A program made the position numbers and the translations under genes. A stretch of DNA of 58,916 nucleotides from Marivita sp. (lineage in GTDB: Bacteria; Pseudomonadota; Alphaproteobacteria; Rhodobacterales; Rhodobacteraceae): assembly GCF_020055675.1 (NCBI RefSeq), contig NZ_JAIPUS010000021.1:1-58916 (forward strand), in the 5' to 3' direction. Shown here piece after piece: positions 10,745 to 21,041 of this stretch. The notes under the pieces are model-generated. The model saw only the letters and a program-made list of their open reading frames with translations. It was not told the origin of the DNA and did not search any database. Each line of letters starts with the position of its first letter. Positions within the stretch are counted from its first letter, which is position 1.

Positions 10745-12043
10745 CTACTCCGCCGCCACGGCGCTTAGGCGACCCGCCCTCTGCATCTTGATCCGCTCCT
10801 CGATCTCGTCGCGGAAATTCTTGATCAGCCCCTGGATCGGCCAGGCCGCCGCATCGCCAAGCGCGCAGATCGTGTGGCCCTCGACCTGCTTGGTCACGTC
10901 GAACAGCATGTCGATCTCCTCGACCTCGGCCTCGCCGCGCACCAAACGGTCCATGACCCGCATCATCCAGCCGGTCCCTTCCCGGCAAGGGGTGCACTGG
11001 CCACAGCTTTCGTGCTTGTAGAACTTCGACAGCCGCCAGATCGCCTTGATGATGTCGGTATCCTTGTCCATCACGATCACCGCCGCCGTGCCAAGGCCCG
11101 ATCCAAGCTCGCCACGCAGGTAATCGAAATCCATGATGGCGTCTTTCATGTTTTCGCCGCGCACACAGGGAACCGACGAGCCGCCCGGGATCACCGCCTT
11201 GAGATTATCCCAACCGCCGCGAATGCCGCCGCAATGCGTCTCGATCAACTCTTCGAAACTGATCGACATGGCCTCTTCGACAACACAGGGATTGTTCACA
11301 TGGCCGGACACGGCAAAGAGCTTTGTCCCCGCGTTGTTCTGGCGACCGAACCCCGAGAACCATTCCGCCCCGCGGCGCAGGATCGTTGGCACCACGGCAA
11401 TGGATTCTACGTTGTTGACCGTGGTCGGGCAGCCATAAAGCCCCGCGCCCGCAGGGAATGGCGGCTTCATGCGCGGCATGCCCTTTTTGCCCTCAAGCGA
11501 TTCCAGAAGCGCGGTTTCCTCGCCGCAGATATAGGCGCCCGCGCCGTGGGTCAGGTAAAGATCGAAATCCCAGCCCGATCCGCTCGCGTTCTTGCCGATC
11601 AACCCGGCGTCATACGCCTCGTCGATGGCGGCTTGAAGCGCCTCTTTTTCACGGATGTATTCGCCCCGGATATAGATGTAGCAGGCGTGCGCCTGCATCG
11701 CGAAAGACGCGATCAGGCAGCCCTCGATCAGCGTGTGCGGATCATGCCGCATGATTTCCCGGTCCTTGCAGGTGCCCGGCTCGGATTCGTCGGCGTTCAC
11801 CACAAGATAGGCCGGACGCCCATCGCTTTCCTTGGGCATGAACGACCATTTCAACCCCGTGGGAAACCCTGCACCGCCGCGCCCGCGCAGACCGGATTGT
11901 TTCATCTCGTCGACAATCCAGTCGCGGCCCTTTTCAATGAGCTTGGCCGTGCCATCCCAATGGCCGCGCGCCTGTGCCCCTTTGAGGGTCCGGTCGTGCA
12001 TCCCGTAAATATTGGTAAAGATCCGGTCCTGATCGCTCAGCAT
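10745..12043 (-). CDS. nuoF: NADH-quinone oxidoreductase subunit F (NADH and FMN binding)
   Basis: NuoF accepts hydride from NADH onto FMN and passes electrons to cluster N3. The 432-residue product contains the nucleotide-binding loop [16 protein letters not shown], the FMN-site segment [16 protein letters not shown], and the 4Fe-4S ligands [13 protein letters not shown] with a distal cysteine in HTICALGDA. The start [14 protein letters not shown] matches alphaproteobacterial homologues. It begins 3 bases after the upstream 73-residue membrane protein gene. All expected residues are present. Confidence 0.97.
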   Translation of the reverse strand: MLSDQDRIFTNIYGMHDRTLKGAQARGHWDGTAKLIEKGRDWIVDEMKQSGLRGRGGAGFPTGLKWSFMPKESDGRPAYLVVNADESEPGTCKDREIMRHDPHTLIEGCLIASFAMQAHACYIYIRGEYIREKEALQAAIDEAYDAGLIGKNASGSGWDFDLYLTHGAGAYICGEETALLESLEGKKGMPRMKPPFPAGAGLYGCPTTVNNVESIAVVPTILRRGAEWFSGFGRQNNAGTKLFAVSGHVNNPCVVEEAMSISFEELIETHCGGIRGGWDNLKAVIPGGSSVPCVRGENMKDAIMDFDYLRGELGSGLGTAAVIVMDKDTDIIKAIWRLSKFYKHESCGQCTPCREGTGWMMRVMDRLVRGEAEVEEIDMLFDVTKQVEGHTICALGDAAAWPIQGLIKNFRDEIEERIKMQRAGRLSAVAAE

Positions 12044-12046
12044 TGC

Positions 12047-12268
12047 TCAATCCTTGTCATTCTGGCGGGCACGCCAGAGTTTGTATGTCATCCAAAGCCC
12101 TGCCCCGAACCCGGCCAGTGCAACCAGGTCAAATAGGGCGCGGGTGCGCTGGCTCCAGCCATATTGCGCCCCCAGGGCTGTCACCAGTATCCAGAAAAGC
12201 CCGATCCCGGCAATGAACAGCGCAACACGCTGGCCGGTCCGCGACTCCTCTGAACGCTGGCGTTTCAT
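12047..12268 (-). CDS. Two-helix membrane protein (DUF5337-like) upstream of nuoF
   Basis: The 73-residue product has a basic N-terminus (MKRQRSEESRTGQR), two hydrophobic segments (VALFIAGIGLFWILVTALG and LFDLVALAGFGAGLWMTY) and a polar C-terminus. Length and arrangement fit a small Rhodobacterales family I recall as DUF5337, usually placed between nuoE and nuoF. No catalytic motif is present. Its tight spacing with nuoF (3 bases) implies coupled expression, suggesting a supernumerary subunit or assembly factor of complex I, which is inferred from context only. Confidence 0.72.
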   Translation of the reverse strand: MKRQRSEESRTGQRVALFIAGIGLFWILVTALGAQYGWSQRTRALFDLVALAGFGAGLWMTYKLWRARQNDKD

Positions 12269-12285
12269 TCGATCCGGGCCCCGCG

Positions 12286-13170
12286 TCAGTACACGTCACC
12301 CTTGTCAACGCGCTTGGAAAACTCGGTATCCTCACCAGAGGCAAGGATCTTTGCTTGTTCCACCCAACCGTCGCGACTCACGCGGCCCTTGAACCCTTCG
12401 AGATTGGCATTCACCCATGCCACCTCGGCTTCGGTCCAATTGGCAATCTGGTCGAAGTGGAAAAAGCCCATTGAGTTCAAAAGCTTCTCAAGTTTCGGTC
12501 CGACACCTTTTATTTCCTTCAGGTTGTCCGGGCCACCTTCACGCGCCTCGGTCAAGGTCTCGGGTTTCGTCCCCTCGTTTTCCCCTTCGACCGTCCCGTC
12601 GCCATCGTAATCCTTGGCCGCGGGCTCCTTGGCTACGGGGGCTGATTTGTCCTCGGCGGCAGATGTCTCCGTCGAGCCAGCATCGCCTTCGTATTTCCAT
12701 TCGCCCTTCCGGGCTGCGAGTTCATCCTGACCTTCAAGCTTGGTCGTCGGCTTGACCTGCGATCCCGCTTCGGCATCCGTGGTGGCGTCGGCCGTGCGCA
12801 CATCGGGCTGCGCATCCGCAGCAGCCGGCGCGCTCGTGGCCGGGCTTTCAGGTGCGACCGCCGTGGACACAGGCGCAGCACTGGCAGCACTTTCAGCCGC
12901 CGGCGCGCTGCCCGTTGGCGCCGATGCAGATGTCTCCCGTGCACCGCTGCTATCGATGTTACCCGGCCCGCGCGGCGCAGGCAGATCGCGGCAGAACAGA
13001 TACCCGAACAGCAGACCCAGTACCGCGAGGGTCACGACCCCCATGAAAATGGCTCCGATCCAACCCCAGTCGCCGATGATCAGCAAAAGGACCGTGGCAA
13101 GCAACCCGATCCCTGCGGCCAAAGCCCATGACCCCAGCTGGCAACTCATGCCGGAATTCTGTTGTTGCAT
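12286..13170 (-). CDS. Membrane protein with NuoE-type C-terminal helix-hairpin-helix domain
   Basis: The 294-residue product has three parts. Residues 1 to about 65 contain two membrane segments (WALAAGIGLLATVLLLIIG and GAIFMGVVTLAVLGLLFGY). Residues 70 to 220 are a low-complexity linker rich in Ala, Pro, Ser, Thr and Glu. The last 75 residues form a helix-hairpin-helix-like domain with KGVGPKLEKLL and [19 protein letters not shown]. This last domain is nearly a copy of the NuoE C-terminus encoded 28 bases upstream. It may tether or organise the NADH module at the membrane; no function is established. Confidence 0.82.
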   Translation of the reverse strand: MQQQNSGMSCQLGSWALAAGIGLLATVLLLIIGDWGWIGAIFMGVVTLAVLGLLFGYLFCRDLPAPRGPGNIDSSGARETSASAPTGSAPAAESAASAAPVSTAVAPESPATSAPAAADAQPDVRTADATTDAEAGSQVKPTTKLEGQDELAARKGEWKYEGDAGSTETSAAEDKSAPVAKEPAAKDYDGDGTVEGENEGTKPETLTEAREGGPDNLKEIKGVGPKLEKLLNSMGFFHFDQIANWTEAEVAWVNANLEGFKGRVSRDGWVEQAKILASGEDTEFSKRVDKGDVY

Positions 13171-13198
13171 TTGTACTCTCCCTGTCCGTGTTCAGATA

Positions 13199-14452
13199 TT
13201 ACTCGTCGTAAACATCGCCCTTTTTGACACGTGCAGAAAACTCCGTCTCGCCGCCCGAGGCAAGGGTCTTGGCTTGTTGAACCCAATTATCCCGCGAAAC
13301 GCGGCCTTTGAACCCCTCAAGGTTCTGGTCGACCCAGGCGACTTCCTCGTCTGTCCAGCTTGCAATCTGGTCGAAATGATAAAAACCTAAGCGATTGCAC
13401 ATTTTTTCCAACTTCGGGCCAATCCCGCGGATCCGCTTCAGGTCATCGGCTTGTCCGTCGCGCGGCGCATCCAGTGTCGCAGGCCTGAGGCCGGGCGAGG
13501 CATGCGGGCCGGACCCGCCAGCCTTGGCAGGGTGCGCCTCGGCGCTGGCATCCGTGGGAGGTTTCGCCTTGGCCGCAACCTCCGGCGCTTCTCCGGGGGC
13601 TTCGGATGTCTTGTCGGACGCCTCCCCGACGTCGCGCGGCGCGGCGTCCTCCCCCTTGTCACGCCCACCTTGCGGACCGTCCGGCCCGGAAGGTGGCATC
13701 ATCGCGTCGGGTCCCGGCTTGGGCGGCGTGGCCGCATTCGCAGCTTTGCCCTGCCAGGGGGCGGTCAACGGAACTTCGGTCCCGTCGATCCGCTTGACCG
13801 TGTCCCCCAGCTCTTGCGCCAAATGCACCGACGCGTTGTGCGTGTACGTGCCGGTTTGATACGCCGTCAGACTGGTCAGGCCGGACTTCGGCTCGGACGC
13901 GAAGCGCCCCGTCTGCGGGCCGGGAACCGGCACATCGCCTGCCACGAGCGCATCGAGAATTTCCGACAGCCGCTCTGCGGTCAGATCCTCGTAATAATCC
14001 TTGCCGATCTGTGCCATCGGCGCATTGGCACACGCGCCCAGGCACTCGACCTCTTCCCAGCTCAGCTTGCCATCTTCGGACAGCGTATGCGGCTTGGGCG
14101 CGATCTTTTCGCGGCAGACCGATATAAGGTCCTCGGCGCCGCAGATCATGCAGGACGTCGTGCCACACACCTGGATATTGGCAACGCTACCAACGGGTTG
14201 CAGTTGAAACATGAAGTAGAAAGAGGCGACTTCCAAGGCCCGCATATAGGCCATGTCCAGCATGTCCGCGACCGTCTCGATTGCCGGACGGCTCAGCCAG
14301 CCTTCCTGTTCCTGTGCGCGCCACAAAATCGGAATGATCGCGCTGGCCTGACGGCCTTCGGGATACTTGGTGATCTGCGCTTCGGCCCAGGCCTGGTTGG
14401 CATCGGTAAAGGCGAAAGCCTCGGGCTGTTCGGAATGTAGGCGTCTTTGCAT
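13199..14452 (-). CDS. nuoE: NADH-quinone oxidoreductase subunit E with long C-terminal extension
   Basis: NuoE holds the 2Fe-2S cluster N1a in a thioredoxin-like fold. The product is 417 residues, about twice the usual NuoE. Residues 1 to about 180 are the canonical subunit with ligand pairs in [10 protein letters not shown] and [10 protein letters not shown] proline/alanine-rich linker follows, and the last 75 residues are a helix-hairpin-helix-like domain ([31 protein letters not shown]). The start at 14452 ([15 protein letters not shown]) is taken because the longer open frame upstream crosses a strong hairpin and lacks similarity. The extension matches the adjacent membrane protein. Confidence 0.94.
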   Translation of the reverse strand: MQRRLHSEQPEAFAFTDANQAWAEAQITKYPEGRQASAIIPILWRAQEQEGWLSRPAIETVADMLDMAYMRALEVASFYFMFQLQPVGSVANIQVCGTTSCMICGAEDLISVCREKIAPKPHTLSEDGKLSWEEVECLGACANAPMAQIGKDYYEDLTAERLSEILDALVAGDVPVPGPQTGRFASEPKSGLTSLTAYQTGTYTHNASVHLAQELGDTVKRIDGTEVPLTAPWQGKAANAATPPKPGPDAMMPPSGPDGPQGGRDKGEDAAPRDVGEASDKTSEAPGEAPEVAAKAKPPTDASAEAHPAKAGGSGPHASPGLRPATLDAPRDGQADDLKRIRGIGPKLEKMCNRLGFYHFDQIASWTDEEVAWVDQNLEGFKGRVSRDNWVQQAKTLASGGETEFSARVKKGDVYDE

Positions 14453-14503
14453 ATCAAGTCCTATTGCGTCATCACACAGACAACGGGTATATCGGAATGG
14501 CAC

Positions 14504-14537
14504 CATCCGGACGCCCGCCCGCAGGCGCGTCCGGATG
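14504..14537. repeat. 11-bp inverted repeat hairpin upstream of nuoE
   Basis: Arms CATCCGGACGC (14504-14514) and GCGTCCGGATG (14527-14537) are perfectly complementary around a 12-base loop. The hairpin lies in the 177-base gap between the small lipoprotein gene and nuoE, inside the operon transcript. There is no U-run, so RNA processing, stabilisation of the downstream message or partial attenuation are more likely than full termination. Confidence 0.7.
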
Positions 14538-14629
14538 CACCGACGGCCACAGGCGTTGATCCCGCAGCCTATCCATCGAAAACAGTCGTGCAGCAACGGC
14601 CGGCGCGGCGGATATCACGTCACCCCGGA

Positions 14630-14917
14630 TCATGCCGCAGCACAGGCTCCTGTCGTCAAGCGGATCCCGCCATTCGACAAACGCACAGCCTCTTCGGCGT
14701 TCAGCTTGTATTGCGCGGTTTCAAGCACCTGCTGGCGCGTCAACCCGGTCTGAAGTTCAACGGGCAGGTAATCGCTCTCGCCCACCAAGTCACAGCCGAT
14801 CGACGCCACAGCCTCGTCGAACATGACCAGGTCTTCGGGCGTCACGCCCTCTGGCGGCAGTGCACAGGCGGCCAAAAGACCCGTGGCACCAAAGACCGAA
14901 AGTCCCCGGATCGTCAT
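14630..14917 (-). CDS. Small lipoprotein between nuoD and nuoE
   Basis: The 95-residue product begins [20 protein letters not shown], a lipoprotein signal with lipobox LAAC, followed by a compact domain with [18 protein letters not shown] and [18 protein letters not shown]. The two further cysteines in the mature part could form a disulphide. Its start overlaps the nuoD stop by four bases, so translation is coupled. The family is unknown to me beyond being one of the small extra reading frames common in Rhodobacterales nuo operons. Confidence 0.7.
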   Translation of the reverse strand: MTIRGLSVFGATGLLAACALPPEGVTPEDLVMFDEAVASIGCDLVGESDYLPVELQTGLTRQQVLETAQYKLNAEEAVRLSNGGIRLTTGACAAA

Positions 14918-16146
14918 CGGTCAATTTCTCCGAACACGACATCCATCGTCCCGATGATCGCTGCCACATCGGCCAGCTGATGCCCGCTGGCCACGTGATC
15001 CATCGCCTGAAGGTGCAAGTATCCCGGCGCGCGCAGCTTGGCGCGGTAGGGTTTGTTGGTACCATCAGCCACGAGGTACACACCGAACTCGCCCTTCGGG
15101 GCCTCGACAGCGGCATAGACCTCGCCCTCGGGGACGTGGAACCCTTCGGTATAAAGTTTGAAATGATGGATCAATGCTTCCATCGACGTCTTCATCTCGG
15201 ACCGCTTCGGCGGCGTGACCTTGCCCCGGGACAAAACGTCCCCCTGCCCGTCCGGAGCGCGCAGCTTGTCGATCGCCTGCTGCATGATCTTCACGCTTTC
15301 GCGCATCTCGGCCATCCGCACGAGATACCGGTCAAAGCAGTCGCCGTTCTTGCCGACCGGAATCCTGAAATCGAACTCATCATAGCATTCGTAGGGCTGT
15401 GAGCGGCGCAAATCCCAAGCCAGGCCCGACCCGCGCACCATCACGCCGGAAAAGCCCCAGTCCTTGATTTCCTCTTCGCTCACGACGCCGATATCGGCGT
15501 TCCGTTGCTTGAAAATCCGGTTCTCCGTCAGCAACCCGTCGATATCGTCGAGCACCTTTGGGAAGGTCCCGCACCATTCCTCAATGTCGTTGATCAGGTC
15601 CGCCGACAGGTCCTGGTGCACACCTCCGGGCCGGAAATATGCCGCGTGCAACCGCGCGCCACAGGCCCGTTCGTAGAAAACCATCAGCTTTTCACGCTCT
15701 TCGAAACCCCAAAGCGGCGGGGTGAGCGCGCCCACATCCATTGCCTGGGTCGTCACGTTTAGCAGGTGCGACAGGATACGTCCGATCTCGGAGTAGAGCA
15801 CCCGGATCAGCGAAGCCCGACGCGGCACCTCGACGCCGGTCAGCCGTTCAATGGCCAGACACCAGGCATGTTCCTGGTTCATCGGTGCAACGTAATCCAG
15901 CCGGTCGAAATACGGCAGGTTCTGCAGGTAGGTCCGGCTTTCCATCAGCTTTTCGGTGCCACGATGCAGCAAGCCGATATGCGGATCGCAGCGCTCCACG
16001 ATCTCGCCATCCAGCTCGAGAACCAGGCGCAAAACGCCGTGCGCTGCCGGGTGTTGCGGACCGAAGTTGATATTGAAGTTGCGGATGCTCTGTTCGCCAG
16101 AGACCGCGTCGATGCTGCCATCGTCGAATTTGGACCCGTCCATCAT
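14914..16146 (-). CDS. nuoD: NADH-quinone oxidoreductase subunit D
   Basis: NuoD forms the quinone-binding pocket together with NuoB. The 410-residue product carries [10 protein letters not shown] and [10 protein letters not shown], the conserved quinone-site segments, and the family C-terminus DVVFGEIDR. The start at 16146 has two consecutive ATG codons; the first overlaps the stop of the preceding 57-residue gene by one base (TGATG). Its stop overlaps the following lipoprotein gene. All landmarks of an active subunit are present. Confidence 0.97.
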   Translation of the reverse strand: MMDGSKFDDGSIDAVSGEQSIRNFNINFGPQHPAAHGVLRLVLELDGEIVERCDPHIGLLHRGTEKLMESRTYLQNLPYFDRLDYVAPMNQEHAWCLAIERLTGVEVPRRASLIRVLYSEIGRILSHLLNVTTQAMDVGALTPPLWGFEEREKLMVFYERACGARLHAAYFRPGGVHQDLSADLINDIEEWCGTFPKVLDDIDGLLTENRIFKQRNADIGVVSEEEIKDWGFSGVMVRGSGLAWDLRRSQPYECYDEFDFRIPVGKNGDCFDRYLVRMAEMRESVKIMQQAIDKLRAPDGQGDVLSRGKVTPPKRSEMKTSMEALIHHFKLYTEGFHVPEGEVYAAVEAPKGEFGVYLVADGTNKPYRAKLRAPGYLHLQAMDHVASGHQLADVAAIIGTMDVVFGEIDR

Positions 16147-16318
16147 CAGCGTTTCTCCAATTCTTGCAGCTTCATCGCCATCACCCAGAGCAGAACCAGC
16201 GTCCCGACCGGGATCACCACGCCGAACGCCCAGTTCTTGTTAACCCCGAAATGGGGCAGGAGTTTCAACATCGGGACAAGCGTGGCGGCCGTGACGACCA
16301 GCCAGATGAAAAACCCCA

Positions 16319-16319
<1 letters not shown>
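16146..16319 (-). CDS. 57-residue membrane protein between nuoC and nuoD
   Basis: Reading the minus strand from the ATG at 16319 gives a 57-residue protein: one hydrophobic helix at the N-terminus ([20 protein letters not shown]), a short polar turn with NKNW, a second helix ([20 protein letters not shown]) and a charged end (QELEKR). Its start codon overlaps the nuoC stop by one base and its own stop overlaps the nuoD start by one base, both as TGATG, so it is locked into the operon by coupled translation. It is too short for common gene-calling cut-offs. A role as a supernumerary complex I subunit or assembly factor is inferred. Confidence 0.85.
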
Positions 16320-17912
<1,593 letters not shown>

Positions 17913-18289
17913 GACGAAGGCTCCTTATATGGTCACGCTGCATGGCGCGCCGTCAAGTGGCTAGGTTGACTTGAAAAGGGATGTACTCCCGACACCCGGC
18001 GGGGTCAACCGGGCTGCGCCTCTTGAAATCGCCGCAAAAAGCCATGCATTTCAGGCAAATGGCGTAAATTTTTCAGTAATTTCCGCCACATGCGGCAATC
18101 GGTCAGGCCTTTGGTGACGTGGCACGCCCGACATCACGAAATTCACGCAGCTGGCGGCTGCCCGACATGGGGCACCGAAGCCCCCATCTGCCACGGGGAT
18201 CGCGAAACACCGCCAGCGTGCTGCGGTCTTCCTTCTGGCCGACGCATCACGTCCGAATGGCGGCTGTGTCAAACCGCGCACCCCTGCCG
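17913..18289. other. 377-bp intergenic region upstream of nuoA
   Basis: No convincing gene is seen. The stretch near 18050-18085 is AT-richer than its surroundings (ATTTTTCAGTAATTT on the plus strand), and the candidate nuo promoter lies at 17980-18008. A minus-strand open frame crosses 18051-18289 but has no recognisable motifs, and its upstream part runs antisense-frame through the 4-TM gene. The region may hold the end of the decayed liu operon and the nuo regulatory sites. Confidence 0.6.
17980..18008 (-). promoter_or_regulatory. nuoAp: Candidate sigma-70-type promoter of the nuo operon
   Basis: On the minus strand, TTGACC (18003-18008) and TACATC (17980-17985) are separated by exactly 17 bases and lie about 70 bases upstream of nuoA. 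The match is reasonable for -35 and -10 boxes in alphaproteobacteria but has not been tested, and other promoters could exist in the same gap. Confidence 0.4.
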
Positions 18290-18661
18290 TCACGCGGTCA
18301 TCACCACCAAGGCCATCGCTGTCATGACCAGGGTCACCGGTGCCCAAACCGCGCGTTCCGGCCTGGAGGGCGTGAGCAAGTTCAAGACTGCGGTCATCGC
18401 CTGAACCACGAAGGCCAGCCACCCTGTCCAGACCGGCCACCCCAAACCGGGGAACCCCGCGGCCGAAAGGATCGCGAGGGCGTTGAACAGCACAACAGGG
18501 ACCGAGGTTGCCGCAACCAGTCGACCCGAGAGCGGCAAGGCACCCTCATGTTTGCCGCCCTGAGTATAGGCACCCAGCGGCGCGCCGGCGATCAAAGCAA
18601 CCTCGAAGAAGACGATGGCCAGGCAGGTCGATGCGTAAAGATGTGCAATCTGGACGATCAC
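18290..18661 (-). CDS. Four-helix membrane protein at the end of the decayed liu operon
   Basis: The 123-residue product has four hydrophobic segments: HLYASTCLAIVFFEVALIAG, LVAATSVPVVLFNALAILSA, WPVWTGWLAFVVQAMTAVL and VWAPVTLVMTAMALVVM. Charged residues occur only in loops. The start is a GTG at 18661 that overlaps the stop of the preceding chimeric relic (GTGA). The frame is intact and family-like, but I cannot name a family or function. It is the last gene of the unit before the nuo regulatory region. Confidence 0.65.
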   Translation of the reverse strand: MIVQIAHLYASTCLAIVFFEVALIAGAPLGAYTQGGKHEGALPLSGRLVAATSVPVVLFNALAILSAAGFPGLGWPVWTGWLAFVVQAMTAVLNLLTPSRPERAVWAPVTLVMTAMALVVMTA

Positions 18662-19203
18662 GGCCAGCTCGGGCTGCGCTTGTCGAAGAACGCCGCCACG
18701 CCTTCGCGGGCCTCCTCCGATGTCCAGCGCTGTGTCCGCGCGTCAATCGCATGGTCCACGTGGGCCCGCGTCACCCGGCCGGTCTGCCCCCGCACCGGCA
18801 AATCCGCCGCTTGGGCGGCCTCGGACACGGGTGCGAACCGCTCCAGCCTCTCCGCGATCGACGCATTTATATCGACGCGCGAAAACCCGTCGGACGCCGA
18901 CCCGAAAATTGCCACCCCGTCGGCCTTTGCAGCCATCGTCGCATCAAGCCCGCGCAGGTTCGGCGTCAAGGCGACACAGGACACGCCGGGCAGCCGTTTC
19001 GGCGAGACGAAACCCGCGCACTCGATTCGCCCAATGCCGGCTCCCGAGAGACAATCGACCAGGGCCACCTTCTCCGCCACCGGGATCAGCCGTGCCTCGG
19101 TCTGCAACCCGTCGCGCGGCCTTACCTCGAAACTCTCGACCCGATCCGGCACGCCGCGCTCTTGCGTCCCGGCTTTGAAAACATGCAAATCGCGTTCAGT
19201 CAT
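18658..19203 (-). pseudogene. Chimeric relic: HMG-CoA lyase fragment joined to enoyl-CoA hydratase tail
   Basis: The 181-codon open frame begins MTERD. Residues about 21-140 match HMG-CoA lyase: VESFEVRPRDGLQTEARLIP, VALVDCLSGAGIGRIECAGF, ALTPNLRGLDATMAAKADGV and FGSASDGFSRVDINASIAER. About 18 residues normally found between SPK and PGVS are missing in frame. After LPVRG the lyase stops, without the HxHDT and GCPYAPGA regions that carry catalytic His and Cys. The last 40 residues (ending EEAREGVAAFFDKRSPSWP) look like an enoyl-CoA hydratase C-terminus. Both activities must be lost. The start overlaps the GST stop by 8 bases. Family matches are from recall. Confidence 0.85.
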
Positions 19204-19870
19204 CGGTCTCCCACGCGGGGTAAAACTCCTGCGCATACAACCGCGCGCCTGCCGCATCGGGCAGGGATTTTCGGAACGCGTCTCGATCCGTGATCCGGTC
19301 GTACCAGTCGGACACCGCGGGATGATCGTCCAACGTCCTGAAATGCCGCGCCATGTACACCGCCTGCCCGACAGACACATCGGCGGCCGAAAAGCCGCTG
19401 GTCAAAAGATAGTCGCGGTTTTCCACCGGTGTCGACAGCCGCGCCTCCAGGGCGTCGTAACATTTGCCAAGACGCGCCGCCTCCAGCTTCATCACCACGG
19501 GGGATCGCATCGAATCCTCGTACAGCATGACATGCTGTTGCGTCAGCGCAGCGACATGCTGGCTGATGGTCTCGGCAAAATGCACCCAGACCAGCCACGC
19601 CATGCGGTCGGGATCCGACGGGCCGCGCCCCATGTTGGCCCCGGGAAACCGCTCGCACAGGTATTCGGTGATTGCTCCTGTCTCGAACATCCGCTCGCCG
19701 TCGATCTCGAGCGCGGGAACGCGCCCCGCCGGTGACAATGTCAGGTATTCAGAGGCGCGCAGGCTGCGATCGAAGGCGTGCAGGACCACCTCGAAGGTAA
19801 CCTCGAGCTCGTACAGCAACCACAGCGTCCGCATCGACCGGGTCTGCGGGCAATGATGCAAACGGATCAT
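19196..19870 (-). CDS. Glutathione S-transferase family protein, intact within the relic operon
   Basis: The 224-residue product has a thioredoxin-like N-terminal half (MIRLHHCPQTRSMRTLWLLY, then SPAGRVPALEIDGERMFETG with the cis-proline and the glutathione-binding ETGAI segment) and an all-helical C-terminal half with GFSAADVSVGQAVYMARHF. The length and all domain landmarks are normal, so it is probably functional, although its substrate is unknown. The ATG overlaps the stop of the mccA relic (ATGA), and its stop overlaps the HMG-CoA lyase relic. It is the largest intact gene in this operon. Confidence 0.88.
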   Translation of the reverse strand: MIRLHHCPQTRSMRTLWLLYELEVTFEVVLHAFDRSLRASEYLTLSPAGRVPALEIDGERMFETGAITEYLCERFPGANMGRGPSDPDRMAWLVWVHFAETISQHVAALTQQHVMLYEDSMRSPVVMKLEAARLGKCYDALEARLSTPVENRDYLLTSGFSAADVSVGQAVYMARHFRTLDDHPAVSDWYDRITDRDAFRKSLPDAAGARLYAQEFYPAWETDD

Positions 19871-20427
19871 GTCGCGGTCTCCTCTTCCAACCGGATCAGA
19901 ACGGCGCCGGCTTCGACCTGGGTGCCCGCCGCCGCCATGACCTTGGCAATCACCCCGTCACGCGCCGCAAGCGGGGAATGTTCCATCTTCATCGCGTCCA
20001 GCACCGCCAGCCTGTCCCCCTCGGACACCTTGTCTCCTGCAGCAACCTGCACCGACCGGGGCATGCCCGGCATCGGGGCCTCGTTCCGGTCGCTGGTCGC
20101 ACGGGCAAACGCGCCGCGCTCCAATGGATCGACACGACACAACCAGCACAGCGCTGGAGCGAACAGGGTCAGCGAAACGCCGTCCGACTGACACGCCCGT
20201 GCCGCTTGCCCCTCATAGCGCCAGCCACGTGCCCCGTGCCGCGCCTGCACAATATCGTCGCCGACGCTCAGATCAACCTCCCCCGGCGCGGTCACGGAGA
20301 GGCGCACAACATGTTCGGACGCATCAGAGCGCAGGCAGACCTGCTGTCCAACAGGGTGCCACAAGGCAAACCCGTCCAGCGTTCCGGGCGCACGGTCAAG
20401 CCCGCTCAGCACCATCGCCGCCTGCAC
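19867..20427 (-). pseudogene. Truncated methylcrotonyl-CoA carboxylase alpha subunit, biotin carrier end only
   Basis: Only the last 185 or so residues of a biotin-dependent carboxylase alpha subunit remain. The C-terminal 75 residues are a biotinyl domain with VLDAMKMEHSP, which includes the biotin-acceptor lysine, and the preceding part (GLDRAPGTLDGFALWHPVGQ) resembles the BT linker domain of methylcrotonyl-CoA carboxylase. The biotin carboxylase ATP-grasp domain, about 450 residues, is missing. The 5' end joins the first 45 or so codons of mccB in a different frame. A GTG at 20427 could start a short product that might still be biotinylated but cannot carboxylate. Confidence 0.87.
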
Positions 20428-20551
20428 GAGATCCGCCGCCCGCGATCGCCAGGTCGGCGGCGTCCTCGACCACGCGGAGCGCGTCCAGATGCGCGGCTCG
20501 GTCGGTCTTGAACGGCTCGGACGCCGTGACGACCTGTGACTCGAGTTTCAT
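20396..20551 (-). pseudogene. Truncated methylcrotonyl-CoA carboxylase beta subunit, N-terminus only
   Basis: From the ATG at 20551, preceded by GGAG, the frame reads MKLESQVVTASEPFKTDRAA and continues HLDALRVVEDAADLAIAGGG before losing similarity and stopping after 51 codons at 20396. This matches, from memory, the N-terminus of the carboxyltransferase (beta) subunit of methylcrotonyl-CoA carboxylase. The remaining 480 or so residues, including the acyl-CoA site, are absent. The reading frame then overlaps the mccA fragment out of frame, so one deletion removed most of both genes. Confidence 0.8.
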
Positions 20552-20552
20552 C

Positions 20553-21041
20553 TCATTCTCCGCGCATGTCGCGCAGAGAAATGGCGCGTTGGGCCGTCAT
20601 CGTCAGGTGGCAATTCGCGGCAACGATGGTGCGAATCGTGCCGTTCTGCCACATCGCGTAGCGCGCCCCGCAATCGGCATCGCGAAAGGCAATCCAGGCC
20701 CGTTGTGCATCACGCAAGGCATCCGACCTGTCCATCACCTGCGACAGCCCGTCTGTGTCAGCGGACTCGTTGACCTTCTGGGTCGCCTGGTATTCCTCGT
20801 TCAGGATGGTGTCCCATTCGGCGGTTTCGGCCGCTATGCACTCCGCGATCCCGATGGTCGTCGACCCGCCGGGCAGGTCCTGACACTGGCCCGAGGCTTG
20901 CCCAAGACAGGCGGGGAAAAAAGCGCCGGTCTCGGTGGTCGCGAAACAGTCCCGCACGATCTGCGGATCAATCGTCAAACCCTGCGCCTCACTGACCTGG
21001 GGTGCGCAGAGCATGGCGGCAATCATCAAAACCCGTTTCAC
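20553..21041 (-). CDS. LprI-like (DUF1311) secreted protein
   Basis: The 162-residue product starts at a GTG (21041) with AGGAGG seven bases upstream and has a signal peptide (MKRVLMIAAMLCAPQVSEAQ). The mature domain shows the DUF1311 pattern: CIAAETAEWDTILNEEYQAT, then LRDAQRAWIAFRDADCGARY and a last cysteine in VAANCHLTM. Relatives include the lysozyme-inhibitor-like LprI family of periplasmic proteins. The frame is intact and the cysteines are present. It sits between the acyl-CoA synthetase relic and the mccB relic with a four-base overlap upstream, so it belongs to the same operon. Confidence 0.85.
   Translation of the reverse strand: MKRVLMIAAMLCAPQVSEAQGLTIDPQIVRDCFATTETGAFFPACLGQASGQCQDLPGGSTTIGIAECIAAETAEWDTILNEEYQATQKVNESADTDGLSQVMDRSDALRDAQRAWIAFRDADCGARYAMWQNGTIRTIVAANCHLTMTAQRAISLRDMRGE

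Noticed and set aside
18119-19735. Long plus-strand open frame across the liu relic region
   Set aside because: Composition is that of antisense (Arg/Pro/Ser/Thr rich); the minus strand carries the recognisable fragments and coupled starts.
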